A stretch of 64,000 nucleotides of DNA, taken from Salvator merianae (lineage: Eukaryota; Chordata; Lepidosauria; Squamata; Teiidae). Shown piece by piece: positions 39,936-51,211 of this stretch. The position numbers were made by a program, and so were the translations under genes. Position 1 is the stretch's first letter, and each line of letters opens with the position of its first letter. The stretch lies in NCBI GenBank assembly GCA_003586115.2, contig QVOM02000091.1:2121731-2185730 (forward strand), read 5' to 3'. The notes under the pieces are model-generated. The model was not told the origin of the DNA. It saw only the letters and a program-made list of their open reading frames with translations, and did not search any database.

Positions 39936-41199
39936 AACGCATTAACTCCACATGAGATTGGCCCCCCACTGGGAGCTGATGGAGGAACTTCCCAGATTGC
40001 TTTTGCTCCTTCCCTTCCTCTCAGATAAGGTGGTTCTTCTAAGCTGTGGTCACACCTCTTGTTTAAGTGAGTCTTAAGCAGTCCTTAGATCCAAGGGATC
40101 ATACCCTAAAATGTCCTTCTGATTTTTTGCCAGACTATGCTTCCCCAATCCATTCTATCTACTATTTGGATTATCTCAGCACTGAGACCATTTTTGTGCC
40201 CTAGTCTAGTTATATTCTCAGGGTGCGAACATGCAAGAGTATTACTGAGGACAGTACCAATACTTTCTTGAGTGGGCGGCGGAAGAGGTTCCATTTCCCT
40301 CTCTGGCCAATGTTTGAAGTTACAACTGAAATGTTTGGGAGTGTGCACTTCTGCAGGCTATGGGAAGAACGTGCTGGTATAAGTGCCGTGGACATTAGTA
40401 ATGCACATTTTATTGGTCTATGTTTATATGGCACAGTATTCAACATACCGGTCTATACAGTTTGAAGACTGCACATGTCAGCAACATGGTGGCATCAGGG
40501 CCACCAAGAGCGGCAGTAAGTGCTGTAGAGCTCAAGTACTCTAATGTGCATTTACGGCAAGATAGTGGCCGGATGAGTGGCTGGCCCATGTGGATGTCAG
40601 ACTTGTCCAGTGCATCCTGGGTGCCATGAAGGAGCAGTGCCATGCAGACCCTGCCTCCCCATGGTGTATTCATGACACTATAAAGGCACTGTGTGAATAT
40701 TGCCTATGACTCTGTCCTCTTCAGCTAGTAGATTTGAACCTATTACACCTTTAATCCACGTCTGGCAGTGGGAACAGAAAAATATCAGGAAAAGGAGAAA
40801 CCAAATGTTGGTGGTCTTTCAGCAGAGCTGATGAATAATCTCCTGCAGTGCCACATTCTTTCTTCTCATGTAGCCTGATATTGGCAGTTGAGGGAAGAGT
40901 CTAGTGAAGGTGGTCCTACAGAGGGGTAGGCAGAAGAGCCATGATATCTCAGCTGTCTTTGTCTAGAATTTGAATTAAGGCTATGGCTCCATTGGACAAG
41001 GAAGATGCCTTTCCCATGCCCCCAGACAGCCCATGCCTTTGTGGAAAGAGCCAAAGACTTTATTACTGGGCTACTAATATTAAATAAGATTTCCTTCAGC
41101 AGCAGTCCCATCAAGAGATTTTTTTTTTTTGTCCAGTCAAATATTCACTAATTGCCAGGTGTCACAACTTGTTATACAAACTCCTTTTGTTCAAGCTTT
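39936..41199. other. No recognisable feature
   Basis: No repeat family shared with the rest of the window and no domain-bearing ORF. Confidence 0.35.
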
Positions 41200-41617
41200 G
41201 GGTCTTTTCACACTGACCAGACTAGAATGGTATAGTTATATCATTCTAAGCTGGTCACGACCTAGTGGCATGGCCACCATTTGCACTGTACCAGGCCTCC
41301 AGTACCAGGCCTCCAGTACTTGCAGTGTGAATGAAGTTCTGATCACCATGACAGTGGCTACAGCAACATCCGTCTGTTGCCATGGCAATTGGGACGCGGT
41401 GCATGACTGCACAGCTGCAGCCACACTGTGCTGCCCCCTTGCAGTGTTCACACCCAAAAAAACATGCAAATGCTGGTGACCAGGAGCGATCTAGCCACTC
41501 CCAGTCAAGCTGTGGATAACATTTTAGCCATCTGCAGCTAGTAACGTCCAGGCCATGCGGACACACTTACCCAATGAGCGTCTGCTCACTCACTAACAGT
41601 TACGTACGAACAGGCCC
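41200..41617 (+). mobile_element. Family A MITE (A9), TSD TTT
   Basis: GGGTCTTTTCACACTGACCA with the 'agaatggtatagttatatcattct' palindrome, to GTACGAACAGGCCC. TTT flanks both ends (41197-41199, 41618-41620). It contains a local 16-bp duplication, CCAGGCCTCCAGTACC repeated. Confidence 0.88.
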
Positions 41618-42884
41618 TTTCATTTTCCAGTTCTGTGTAATACTTAGTTTTGCACCTGTAAACATAAACTTTGAGTTGCAGATGCTTATTTTGATTACTG
41701 AATAAAGACAGTATGCAGAGCTCCAGAGTGAAGTTAATCTTTTATAATTTTATTGCAATTCATGGTTAATAATTAGCCAAAATGTCTGACTAATGGACAT
41801 CTCATAAGAGACAAATACAGATATCTCTGACGAGACATTTCATGTGGAGACGTGGACCACCGTACCACCCAACATAGAACGAGAAGGGAAGGTTCCAATC
41901 CTACATTATCCCATTATTTACATTCTTCGACAGCTATCCGTTTTATTGTATCATCATTTATTAACAAATAATGGCTTCTCCGTCCGTTGGCTCTCCGGCC
42001 TGCAGCAAATTGGCCGCTGCTCAGGGGCTGAGGATCAGGGCAGACATGCCGGCAATTCACATAGGACAGCAACCAAGTAACAGTATATCCGTTCTTGCCA
42101 CATTCTTGGCTCTGTATACTGGCTCCAGGAGGGCGTCACTCGAGATCCTTGCTTCCCCAGTCGGGGCAGGGGGCTGTTTACTCCAAGCAGGCCTAGCTGA
42201 GTATTATTAGCTCTCTCGGGTTTCTTGTTTGCATTTGAAGATGCGAAGGTCATCGCTGGAAAAGATACATTAGGTCATGCCTCATCCATCTTTTTCTCCC
42301 CCAACCTAAATCCCTCGCAGTCCATTCTGAGTAGGTGGCAATGGGAAGTAGTAACTGCGGTTGCTAATTTCCTTAAGAGAGGAAGAGCAAGTTACAGGGA
42401 AGGAAGGAGGGAGTTGGGAAATCTATCCTCTGGTTGATAATGCCCAGCTCTGTCTTTCATTTCCAGAGTAATTCAACGAAGCAGCCTCTGTTTTAACTTG
42501 GGGGCTTTGTGCGCTTGTGTGAGGAGTTCCAAAACAGGGCCGTGTTCCACTCCAGTCCTTTCTGCTGCCTCCAGAGCCTTTAGAGGAAGTGGCAAGGTCC
42601 TAAAAGCTGGGAATGAAAGTTCTCAGCCATTGGAGATTCCAGCCTGGCTGATTTGGTGGAGGACCCATTTCTGGTGGCACCGAAAAGGGTCTCCCATTGT
42701 ATACCAGACCATAAGGGTGTGGCCTCACTGGATTTCCCTATTAAGACAGGCAGATTAGGCATCCTCTTCTTTTTTTCCACAGGTAAAGACATTTATTTAG
42801 ACCTTTTTATATATATAATTAAGCAGGGGAGCCAGGGGTTCCCTGTGTTATTTTTCATTGGTATCATTTAATCATGTTCAAATT
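41618..42884. other. No recognisable feature
   Basis: Mostly unique-looking sequence. No domain in the ORFs and no terminal repeats. Confidence 0.35.
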
Positions 42885-42985
42885 TGTATTTATGCTGTTA
42901 CATTCTATGTTTCTTGCACTTTTGTAAGCTTGGAGTGCCAACCTTTGGTGGAAAGGTGAGGTATACATTCAATAATTCAATACTA
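42885..42985 (+). mobile_element. LINE 3' tail (sense)
   Basis: 'tgtaagcttggagtgccaac' then 'ggaaaggtgaggtatacatt' and CAATAATTCAATA: the eroded form of 'taagccgcc...gggcgggatacaaattcaataaa'. Confidence 0.45.
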
Positions 42986-43019
42986 AATGCCTCCAAGATG
43001 GCAAAATGAAAATGCAAGA

Positions 43020-43442
43020 ACTTGGTTGCATCTCACTATTTCCTCTCACTGTACCTTCCGGACAGCGGCGCAAGTACAGGCATTTACCCCTCTGCACGCT
43101 TGCTTGTGTGATGTCTAGGCAGCTACTTCTGGGTAGTTTGATGGCCTGAAATACCCAGAAGTGTATTGTCGTCCCCCCCACATGCTTGGTGGCTGGTTTC
43201 CGCCCTGCATGTGTGTAGGGGCCATTTTCTCTAGAAAGGAACCTGAGACCAAGCTTCCCGACAGGTAAGTTATATGGCTATTCTGGGAAAATCTGTGTTG
43301 ACAGTTGGATTTTCCTGGAATAGGATACAGTGGATTTCACCTTTATATCACGGGGCTATGTTAGGGTTGCCACAGATATGTGTGGCAATCCCAGCATAGT
43401 CACAACATAATTGCACGTTTTAACTCCTGTCTGGACACAGCC
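43020..43442 (+). mobile_element. Family D element (D4)
   Basis: 'aaatacccagaagtgtattg', GGATTTTCCTGGAATAGGAT, 'ggctatgttagggttgccacagatatgtgtggcaatcccagcatag' and CTCCTGTCTGGACACAGCC. The palindrome GGTTGCCACAGATATGTGTG / GGCAATCC is clear. Left end approximate. Confidence 0.7.
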
Positions 43443-43552
43443 TAAGTGATTTCCATGAAACTGGCAATATATGGTATGTACATTTTTGGAGATGGAGAAG
43501 ACATCTGTAAAGTCACAGATGTTTAGGTAGCTGAGACCCCTTGGACCTTTCC

Positions 43553-44071
43553 ACACTTACCTTTGGAATGGGCTAGTATACCGCATGGCTCTCTTCTGGG
43601 CCTCTCTCTTCTGCACTTTGATGTAAACTAGAGAGGCCACGCCCTGTGTTAGGCTGCTGTGTCTGCTGCATTTGTGTTGGACACTGTGTAGCCTGGTCTA
43701 GGTGACCAAAATGGCTGCCTGGATGGGGATACCGGTTGACCTACCAGTGGCCCAGGTCTGTTAGACCAGCCTAGGAAGGCATGCAGAAGGGTGCATGCTT
43801 CCGTGGGCTGGGTTACCAAGGGACTCATTTTGACAACGCACCAAATCATGCCACCGAAATAGGTACTCCTAGTGCTTCAAAGCTAGGAATTTTTGTTCCT
43901 GGCCATCAGAGACCTTGCAAGCTCCAGAGCAATATAGGGCCTGTCCTGGAACAGGCTGTACAAGTGCGGATGGCCTTGTTCCGGAGCAGGTGGACCACTC
44001 TAGCCTGGAACTGCTCCAGTCTGAGTGGTTCCTGCTAAACTGCTCCACCCCCTGCAAGTGTGGAAACAACC
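43553..44071. mobile_element. Family J element (J1), TSD CTT
   Basis: GGACCTTTCCACACTTACCT at the left and GCAAGTGTGGAAACAACC at the right are inverted ends, with CTT on both sides (43550-43552, 44072-44074). 'gctaggaatttttgttcctgg' is shared with J3 and J4. 519 bp, non-coding. Confidence 0.75.
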
Positions 44072-44244
44072 CTTGCTTGCCTTCACGCTAATTGAGGTTA
44101 GGCTGGGGAGTCTAGCAGCAGGAAGCTTGGATTCACCTGTAAAGAAATATTGTACATCCACCACCATATCTGCATATATTTTATCTGCTTTAGAGTAAGA
44201 GATCCAATTGCATAGGGTCATGGGTTCAAAACGCTGGTTTGTTT

Positions 44245-44329
44245 ACTATCCGGGGCCTGGTGTAGTCTACACTAGCACACACCTTTTCTGGAATATATTC
44301 CAAAATAAGACCCAGTGTAGAAAGGTCCT
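44245..44329. mobile_element. Family M fragment
   Basis: CACTAGCACACACCTTTTCT then GGAATATATTCCAAAATAAG and 'acccagtgtagaaaggtcc' corresponds to the right half of M1. Confidence 0.6.
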
Positions 44330-44692
44330 TAGTTACACTAAGGGTGCAGTCCAACACTGTAAATTTAAACCGTATCAGAAGAGTACGAGGACTGAATTCG
44401 TCTTCTGATTGTTCCCACACTTGTATTTTAACACGGACTCAATTAGGACTTGCTCTTTCACACACTGATGTTTCCTGTGCTTGGCACGGGGAAACCGTAC
44501 TTTTTCTGCCTCCACCCCTCGCCAAATTCCGCTCCCTGGGCAGTCAATGATTGGCTGCAGTCCCAACGTTCAAATCTTGACTTCACAGGGGCGGGAAATT
44601 CAAGCTCTGCCCTTTCAGGAGGGATTCCTGCCCTTTACAAACACTTCTTTAAATTAAAAGAAAAAAGCCTCCTAATCTCCTTGTTATATCCT

Positions 44693-45081
<389 letters not shown>

Positions 45082-45167
45082 TAGGCTTCCCCTTGCTCTT
45101 GCTGTCCTGTCAGCTTTTCAGGCTGCCTAGCCCCATCTCAAGTTTTCTTTCCCTTTTATAGAATTGC

Positions 45168-45342
45168 GCAAGTTCAGAGCTCCGCATAACAATAGCAGCA
45201 TCTTCCCTCTTTTTTACATAAGCAGACTCCAAGCACAGAGAAGGTGAAAGTCCTCCACTTTCACGTTCCCTATTCTTGGTGTCTGCATGCCTAGAAACAA
45301 GAGAGGAGGTGCTGCTATTGTTCTGCGGAGCTCTGAACTTGC
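45168..45342. repeat. Inverted repeat inside F2
   Basis: GCAAGTTCAGAGCTCCGCAT and the following AACAATAGCAGCA (45168-45200) are mirrored almost exactly by TGCTGCTATTGTTCTGCGGA and GCTCTGAACTTGC (45310-45342), separated by about 109 bases. Weaker pairing continues outward (GGCTGCCTAG at 45121 with CTAGGCAGCC at 45419). Confidence 0.85.
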
Positions 45343-46224
45343 ACAAATCTGTCTGCCCGCCTAGAAAGGAGGGAAACTGCTGCTGTTGCTTTAGCCAAGT
45401 CTGAACAGCTACAGAATTCTAGGCAGCCTCAGTTTGAGGGCGGGAAAGAGAAAACTTGCCATCCAACTTGTCCCTGCGTGCGCGTGTGTGTCTGCATGCC
45501 TAGAAAGGAGGAAGTACTGTGCTCCTTGCCCACTCATCCCTGCTGACCACCCTGTCAAGCATAACTCGACAACAAAGTTGGGCACTGGACGGCAGGAAAT
45601 GGTGATCCCTCCCTCTGCACCCCCTCCCAAAAATACGATCCCTCCCAAATAGTCTCCTTCCACGTTTCCACATCGCAAAGTAAAGCACGCTAGCGATCTG
45701 GAACAGCTTGAGAACTCATTAAATCTGAATACAAAGTAGTCCGGATTTCGCCAATTTAGTCCAGAAAAACTACGGAAAGGCAGGATCATGTCGGGCCAGC
45801 GGGAACTGAAGATGGCCTGTAAACTGATTAAATGCGTGTTGGAATGCGACCTAATATTTGATTCTTTCTTGAAGCAGAATCCATTCTGAAGCGCAATATA
45901 AAGCTACAGTGAAGCAAGGGCCTTAGTGTGGAAAACAGCTTTGCACTGAATTTTTTGCAGATTGGAGGGGCCCTTGTGGCTGTTTGGCGTGGGATACTGT
46001 GAAGACAGGTAAACTTCGATGCTCCTCCAAAACAGTTTGAGCTGCGTGCGGTGACAAGGCCTATGGTACCCTTTAGACAACCCAGATATTAAGAGTATGT
46101 TAGGTTATGCAGTATGAGCTGAATGATTGACCCCTAAAAGAATGCCCACTCTGATCCCTAAGTGCTAAATGTTAACTAGGAGAAAATGGTAGTTGTTCTT
46201 TGAAATGCATTTCTAATTACTCCA

Positions 46225-46303
46225 CAGCTAAGCACTCCACAACTATACCAGGAGCAGCTGGACTATAATTATCCCATTCTAAGGTAGAAAGTGCAGAAAG
46301 GCC
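46225..46303 (-). mobile_element. Family A end fragment
   Basis: CTATACCAGGAGCAGCTGGA, then 'attatcccattctaaggtag' and AAAGTGCAGAAAGGCCC, as at the right ends of A3 and A11. Confidence 0.6.
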
Positions 46304-46726
46304 CAAAATCACCATCTAGACTGGGATACCAACAGATCTTTTTAAAAAGGCCTACCAGCAGTCCAGAGGCAGCTGGAACAGAACAGAGAGGAGTGCAGAA
46401 GGGGGCATGCCTCTTAGTTCCAGTTTAGCAGGGGGGGGCGCATTTTGGCAACGTACCAAATCATGCTGCAAAATGGATCCCCTTAGGATTCCAATGTTGG
46501 GAACATTCATTTCTGAAGGTTGGAGCCCTTGTAGCAGGCTATGAAACTCACACGACCTTTGGAATAGCGGGGGCTGGAGCGGCACTGGGGCTGTCCCAGA
46601 ACAGCTATCTGAAGTCCGGACAGCAATGTTCTGGGACAGCTGGACCACTCCAGCTGGGGAACTGTTCCTGTAGAAACGGTTTCAGCTGGAGTAAGATTCA
46701 GCTCTTGCAAATGTGGAAACAGCCTG
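46304..46726. mobile_element. Family J element (J2)
   Basis: 'cagtccagaggcagctggaac', 'gcattttggcaacgtaccaaatcatgc', 'agaacagctatctgaagtccggacagcaatgttctgggacagctgg' and 'caaatgtggaaacagcc' parallel J1. Directly follows the A fragment. Confidence 0.6.
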
Positions 46727-46779
46727 AGTTCCAAAAGAGTAGCTTCGTGAACTAACCTGCTGCAAGGAAAAGCAGGAAG

Positions 46780-46992
46780 TCTGTGTTCAAACATAGCAAA
46801 AATGAAGCAGCTCAGAAACTTCTAAGAGATAGTAGCGTATGGCTCTTGTGTTCTCATCTCATATCTTTTTAGCCTAGAACGTTCATGAGGGGAAGAAGCA
46901 CACATTGACATGTGGAAAATCCCACTTGCAAACCATCTCTGAACTGCCAAAGAGGGTTTTTATTTTCACTCCAAGTGAACACAGCCTGAGTC
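46780..46992 (+). mobile_element. Family G element (G3)
   Basis: 'cttttTagcctagaacgttc'-type sequence, 'acattgacatgtggaaaatccc', AACCATCTCTGAACTGCC and TTTTCACTCCAAGTGAACAC, as in G2 and G4. Confidence 0.58.
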
Positions 46993-46995
46993 TTG

Positions 46996-47876
46996 GGGCC
47001 TGTTCACACTGACCAGCATAGAATGATGTAATTATACCATTCTACACTGGAACAGACCCAGTGGTGCGGTGGCCATTTGGACTGCAAGTGCTAGAACGAC
47101 CCCAAACCAGACCTCCAGCATTTGCAGTGTGAATGCCTGTCTGCTTATCACAACAGCAGCCATGGTTGTTGCCATGGTGAGCAGCACACAGTGCGCAGCC
47201 GTGCAGCTGCAGCTGTGCCACAGCCTTGCAATGTTCGTACCTAGAAGCAGGTGTGAACACTGCTAACTGGGAGCAGTTCAGCAGCTCCCAGTCAAGCTAT
47301 GAACAGCATTTTAGCTGTCCACAGCTAGTAGTGTTCGGGAGTGTCTGCAGACATTCCCGGACACTGCAGCCACCTCAGAGTGCGGCTACACTTTGCTAGT
47401 GAGCATGCAGCCGCTCACTAGCAACCAAGGGCCTGTTTGCACTTTACATGTGGATGCTCACAAGCACAGTGCATCTACATTTCATGGAAGCCCTACTGAT
47501 TGGGAGTGTCTGCACATGCTCTAGATCGCTATGAGCTGTGAACAACAAAATTGTTGGACTGCTCCTGGTAAGCAGTGTTCAGACCTACTTCCTGGTGAGA
47601 ACGCTTCAGGCTGCGGTGAGGTGCAGCTGTGGTTGCTGTCATGCACCCGTGTGCTGCATACCCAGTTGCCATGGCAGTGGCCAGACACTTCTGAGGATGC
47701 TGCCATGCCAGGAGGCCAGCATTCACACTCCAAGTGCTGAAAGCCTGTTTCCGGGCTGCTCCAGCCCTTGCAGTGCAAATGGCCACCACACCGCAGGGAC
47801 TGTTCCGCCTTAGAATGGGATAATTATTCCATTCTAAGGTGGAAAGTGCAAAAAGGCCCCAAGTGCAAACAGGCCC
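46996..47876 (+). mobile_element. Family A MITE (A10), TSD TTG, split by a second family A copy
   Basis: 46996-47428 starts GGGCCTGTTCACACTGACC and runs to CACTAGCAACCAA. It resumes at 47860 with CAAGTGCAAACAGGCCC and ends at 47876. TTG flanks both ends (46993-46995, 47877-47879). All hallmark blocks of the family are present, including the AGCTATGAACAGC / TAGCTGTCCACAGCT hairpin region. Confidence 0.93.
47429..47859 (-). mobile_element. Family A MITE (A11) nested inside A10, TSD CAA
   Basis: GGGCCTGTTTGCACTTTACA to GGTGGAAAGTGCAAAAAGGC and CC, in opposite direction to A10. CAA lies on both sides (47426-47428, 47860-47862) and CCAAGTGC is restored when it is removed. 431 bp gives the full length of a complete family A element. 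Confidence 0.93.
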
Positions 47877-47879
47877 TTG

Positions 47880-48129
47880 GAGGACTAGCAGCTATACTAA
47901 CGACAACAGTTTTCTTGAATCTTTTCCTTCCACATCCGACTAAAAACAGACAAGCAATAAAATTCTGATGCTGTAATAAATTTATTAGCATCTTAGATGT
48001 CCAGACTTGTTTGTTTTTGTACTCCTTAATTAAATAAACTCCTTCCCCTGGATTAGGTTACATTTCCATTTTTTAATGCCAGAAAAGAAATACTGCACCT
48101 CATTTATCCTAGTCCTTCCTTGTAAGCTT
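47880..48129. other. No recognisable feature
   Basis: Short unassigned stretch. Confidence 0.35.
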
Positions 48130-48240
48130 GAATATTTATTTTATTTATTTCTACCCTTCACCTGAAGGACCCAGGGTAAGTCACAATACTCAGTAAAAAC
48201 CTTCAAGATAAAACACAATAGAAGTATAAAGCAATATAAA
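48130..48240 (-). mobile_element. LINE 3' tail, antisense
   Basis: ATATTTATTTTATTTATTTC then 'acccttcacctgaaggaccc', the antisense of '...gggcgggatataaataaata' LINE ends, followed by eroded AT-rich body to about 48290. Confidence 0.55.
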
Positions 48241-48474
48241 ATGTAATCAAAATATAACCCTCTGTTACTAGCAAGACAATATATCGATGATTCATACAGT
48301 ATGAATGAAGCCTACTTCTTGAACAGAAAATGGAGGACAGGTTCTCATTTATTTATTTCAAAGAGTGCTCTTCATGCTTTTTGAAGTATTAGAGAAGGGA
48401 ACATAATTGGATGCGCTGCAGCCCCTGGTAACTATACTCAGCTCAGCACCAGAACTGTAGCATAGGGCCTTTTC

Positions 48475-49201
48475 GCACTGAGTGAGTGGAACGTTCTTGT
48501 CCGTTCGCTAGAACGGAGCTTTCGCACTGCTGCGGGCGCACGCCTCACCTGATCCGAACCGCTTCGTACCCGAACCCAACCTGATGCTGAGTAAGGCAAG
48601 ACAAGTACTTACCTGTCTTGATCCCGACCCGCGCGATGGGGCGAAGATCGGGCACGGAGCTTTCGCACTGCGTCTGTCTCGTGGTTCCCTTCCGTCGCTC
48701 TGACGTCGGCGGATGTGGTCATTGCCCGCATGCGCCGTTCCTCGGTACGCAGATGCCGGCGACTTCATACTGTACTTCGTCCCACTTCGTACTGTACTTC
48801 GTACCACTTCGTACCCACTTTGTATTGTACTGCATACCCACTTCGTACCCACTTCGTCTCCGCTCCGTATCTCAGCTCTGTATCTCAGCTCCGTATCTCA
48901 GCTCCGTCTTCATATTGTTGACCACGGAGTACAATACGGAGTTCCTTTTCGTCGCCGCGGAAGTGACGCCGCTGGGATGGAGCACTCCGCCAATGCCGAG
49001 CATCGGAGGGAGGGATGTCTGGCGGCTGCAGCAGGCGCGGAAATGAACAGGGCGACGGAGTGTTCGCACTGACGTGGAGGCCGGCTGGCTTCAGGTACGT
49101 TTTAACAAGAAACAGTGCAAATGGGAGGGACCTCTCCTCATCTGCACCGGCCTGAAGCAGGCTAATAAGATCATTCTGCTTGCCTCAGTGCGAAAAGGCC
49201 C
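48475..49201 (+). mobile_element. Family B CpG-rich MITE (B4), longest copy
   Basis: GGGCCTTTTCGCACTGAGTG to CTCAGTGCGAAAAGGCCC, 727 bp. Contains 'caagacaagtacttacctgtcttg' and 'gcgcgatggggcgaagatcgg'. A local tandem of 'cttcgtac(c)cact' and 'cgtatctcagctc' units (about 48770-48910) explains the extra length. The three bases on each side (ATA / AAT) do not match. Confidence 0.88.
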
Positions 49202-49349
49202 AATGTGTGATATGGTGCAGAGAAGCTCTAGTGTACAAACATGGAGGAGTTGTCCCGCAGTGATGATTGATATCATTTGATGTCATCTGAAGGGGCAACA
49301 TCAGGTGCGATTCTTTGCCATTCGTTTTTTGTTAGATAAGCAAAAGAAA

Positions 49350-49500
49350 ACATAAGAGGTGCCTTGCTGAATCAGGCCACAGCCCTTCTAGTCCAGCACC
49401 CTGTCTCACACAGTGGCCCACTTCTGGGCTTCTCAACCAGAAGACAAAGGCAAAACCTTCTCCTGCTCTCGACTCCTTGCAAATGGCCTTTAGATGCTGG
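49350..49500 (-). mobile_element. CR1-type LINE 3' end fragment (antisense)
   Basis: AACATAAGAGGTGCCTTGCT, 'cttctagtccagcaccctgtctcacacagtggcc', 'aagacaaaggcaaaacctt' and 'gcaaatggcctttagatgc'. Confidence 0.82.
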
Positions 49501-50009
49501 CTTATTCAGTCTTCAGTCTTCCTGATTCAGTCTTCCAAGCATTTGTTTCCGGTGTACAAAGGCATCATCAATGTTGACCTCAACAGGACCAGTAAAAAAA
49601 ACTGAGACAGAGACAGATGCAAATAACTTTCTGTCTAGTTATTGGATCGAGTCTGACTGCACCCACTTTTGGCCACATCCACAACTAGCAGACAGCTGAT
49701 AAAAAGCGAAAGTAATCTTCAGACCGAGTACATAAGGGACTCCTGGGTGCCCAGGAGGGTGGCCGTTCAAAACACCTGGGTACACAAGATTCTGGATTCC
49801 AAGCTACCACAACTTCCAACAGAAGCAACCCCTCCCATGCTTTTTACTGGAGCTTTCAGGAGAAAATATGATTTTAACAGAAGGCTAGACACATTCATAG
49901 CTGATAAGGCTCAACAGTGGCAAAGCAAGATGAACACTACACTGTGGAATGCCAGATACTGGAGAATCAGAGGCAGAAGAAAGCTGCCCTCCTTTCATCT
50001 TGTGGGTAT
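49501..50009. other. Unassigned
   Basis: An ORF running 49669-50226 starts here and continues into the family D copy; the part before 50010 has no recognisable domain. Confidence 0.35.
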
Positions 50010-50405
50010 ATGCAGCAAAGTCTCCATCCGGACGGAGGAAGATAGCACCAATATGGTGCCACTGTGGTGGGGCTGCCGCACGTATCTGTGGCAACCCCAC
50101 CATAGCTGCGCCATATTCCCCCCACAAATGCATGGTAGCCTATTTCAGGAAAACTCAACTGTTGCGGCAGGTTTTCCCAAAATGACACTAAAGCTTACTT
50201 GTGGACGGAGGCACCATTGTTGTTAGACCCACTGCACATGTGCATGGGCCCAAAAGATGGCCACGCATGCGTGGTGGTCAACCTCCAAAAACACAAAGAC
50301 AGCATGGTCTCCACACTGTCAGGACAGCAGGTGATATTCCAGAGGAGCTTTTCTCCAGAATATCACCTGTTGGTACATTATTTGGCTGGTGTCTGGAGCC
50401 AGCCA
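50010..50405 (-). mobile_element. Family D element (D6)
   Basis: 'ggtggggctgccgcacgtatctgtggcaaccccaccatagc' is the family palindrome; 'aactcaactgttgcggcaggtttt', 'gcacatgtgcatgggccc' and 'gatattccagaggagcttttctccagaatatc' also match other copies. Start approximate. Confidence 0.62.
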
Positions 50406-50697
50406 TAAAGAGGCTCAAAAGTGCCTTTAAAATGGTAGCATGTGTTCCTCATGTTCTCATTCCACCTCTAGCCACACTTTTCTAGCCTAGAATGTTCATG
50501 AGAGGGGGAGGGGCAGACTAGAATGTTCAGGAGAGGGGGAGGGGCAGACTAGAATGTTCAGGAGAGGGGGAGGGGCAGACTAGAATGTTCAGGAGAGGGG
50601 GAGAGGCAGACTGGCACATGAACAATCCCACCAATTAACCAGTTCCGAGCCGTCACAGAGAAGTCTTTTTACTGCATATGAACACAATCTGAATAGT
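50406..50697 (+). mobile_element. Family G element (G4) with expanded minisatellite
   Basis: 'ggctcaaaagtgcctttaaaatgg' to 'ctttttactgcatatgaac'. The block that is single in G1-G3 (CTAGAATGTTCATGAGAGGG) is repeated four times here. Confidence 0.6.
50489..50612 (+). repeat. 31-bp minisatellite, 4 copies
   Basis: Four head-to-tail copies of a 31-bp unit beginning ACTAGAATGTTCAGGAGAGG and ending GGGAGGGGCAG. First and last copies carry small differences; the middle ones are identical. Confidence 0.93.
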
Positions 50698-50774
50698 GAT
50701 TAGCCACTGTATAAATCAGGTCACTGTAATGGGCAGGTCAGATCATGTGGAACTGTTCTTGGGATTCTGAAACA

Positions 50775-51211
50775 GAGGTCTGTTTGCATTTACCTCTTAG
50801 TGAGCGAGCAAATACACTCCACCATGTCCTCTTTCAGACATTACTAGATATGGACAACTAAAATGTTGTCCACAGCTTGACTAGGTCCAGCTGGATTGCT
50901 CCTGGTCAGCAGTGTTTGCACCCTCTTCCAGGTGCAAATACTGTGAGTTGGCAGCATGGTCTCAGCTGTGCAGTCACATTCTGTGTTCCCAATCACCATG
51001 GCAACGTCCCACTGTACACTGGATATTGCCATGGCCACTGCCACGGCCATTGGCCCTGCTCTAGACGGGCCATTTGTACTTTGAGTACTGGTGGTTTGGA
51101 CAGGGCTGTTCCAGTACTCAAAGTGCAGACGGCCATCAATGTTCTTGGTCCCTATCAGCCTAGTATGAGGCATTATTATACCATACAAAGCTGGCAGGTG
51201 TGAACAGGCCC
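50775..51211 (-). mobile_element. Family A MITE (A12)
   Basis: GAGGTCTGTTTGCATTTACC to 'ggcattattataccatacaaagctgg' and GTGTGAACAGGCCC, the reverse direction. Contains 'atatggacaactaaaatgttgtccacagc', the family hairpin. No matching target duplication. Confidence 0.78.

Noticed and set aside
49669..50226. 185-codon plus-strand ORF
   Set aside because: The second half is the antisense of a family D element, and the first half has no recognisable domain or codon pattern.
50489..50612. CRISPR-like array (31-bp repeats)
   Set aside because: Units are directly adjacent with no spacers, and the sequence is vertebrate nuclear DNA.
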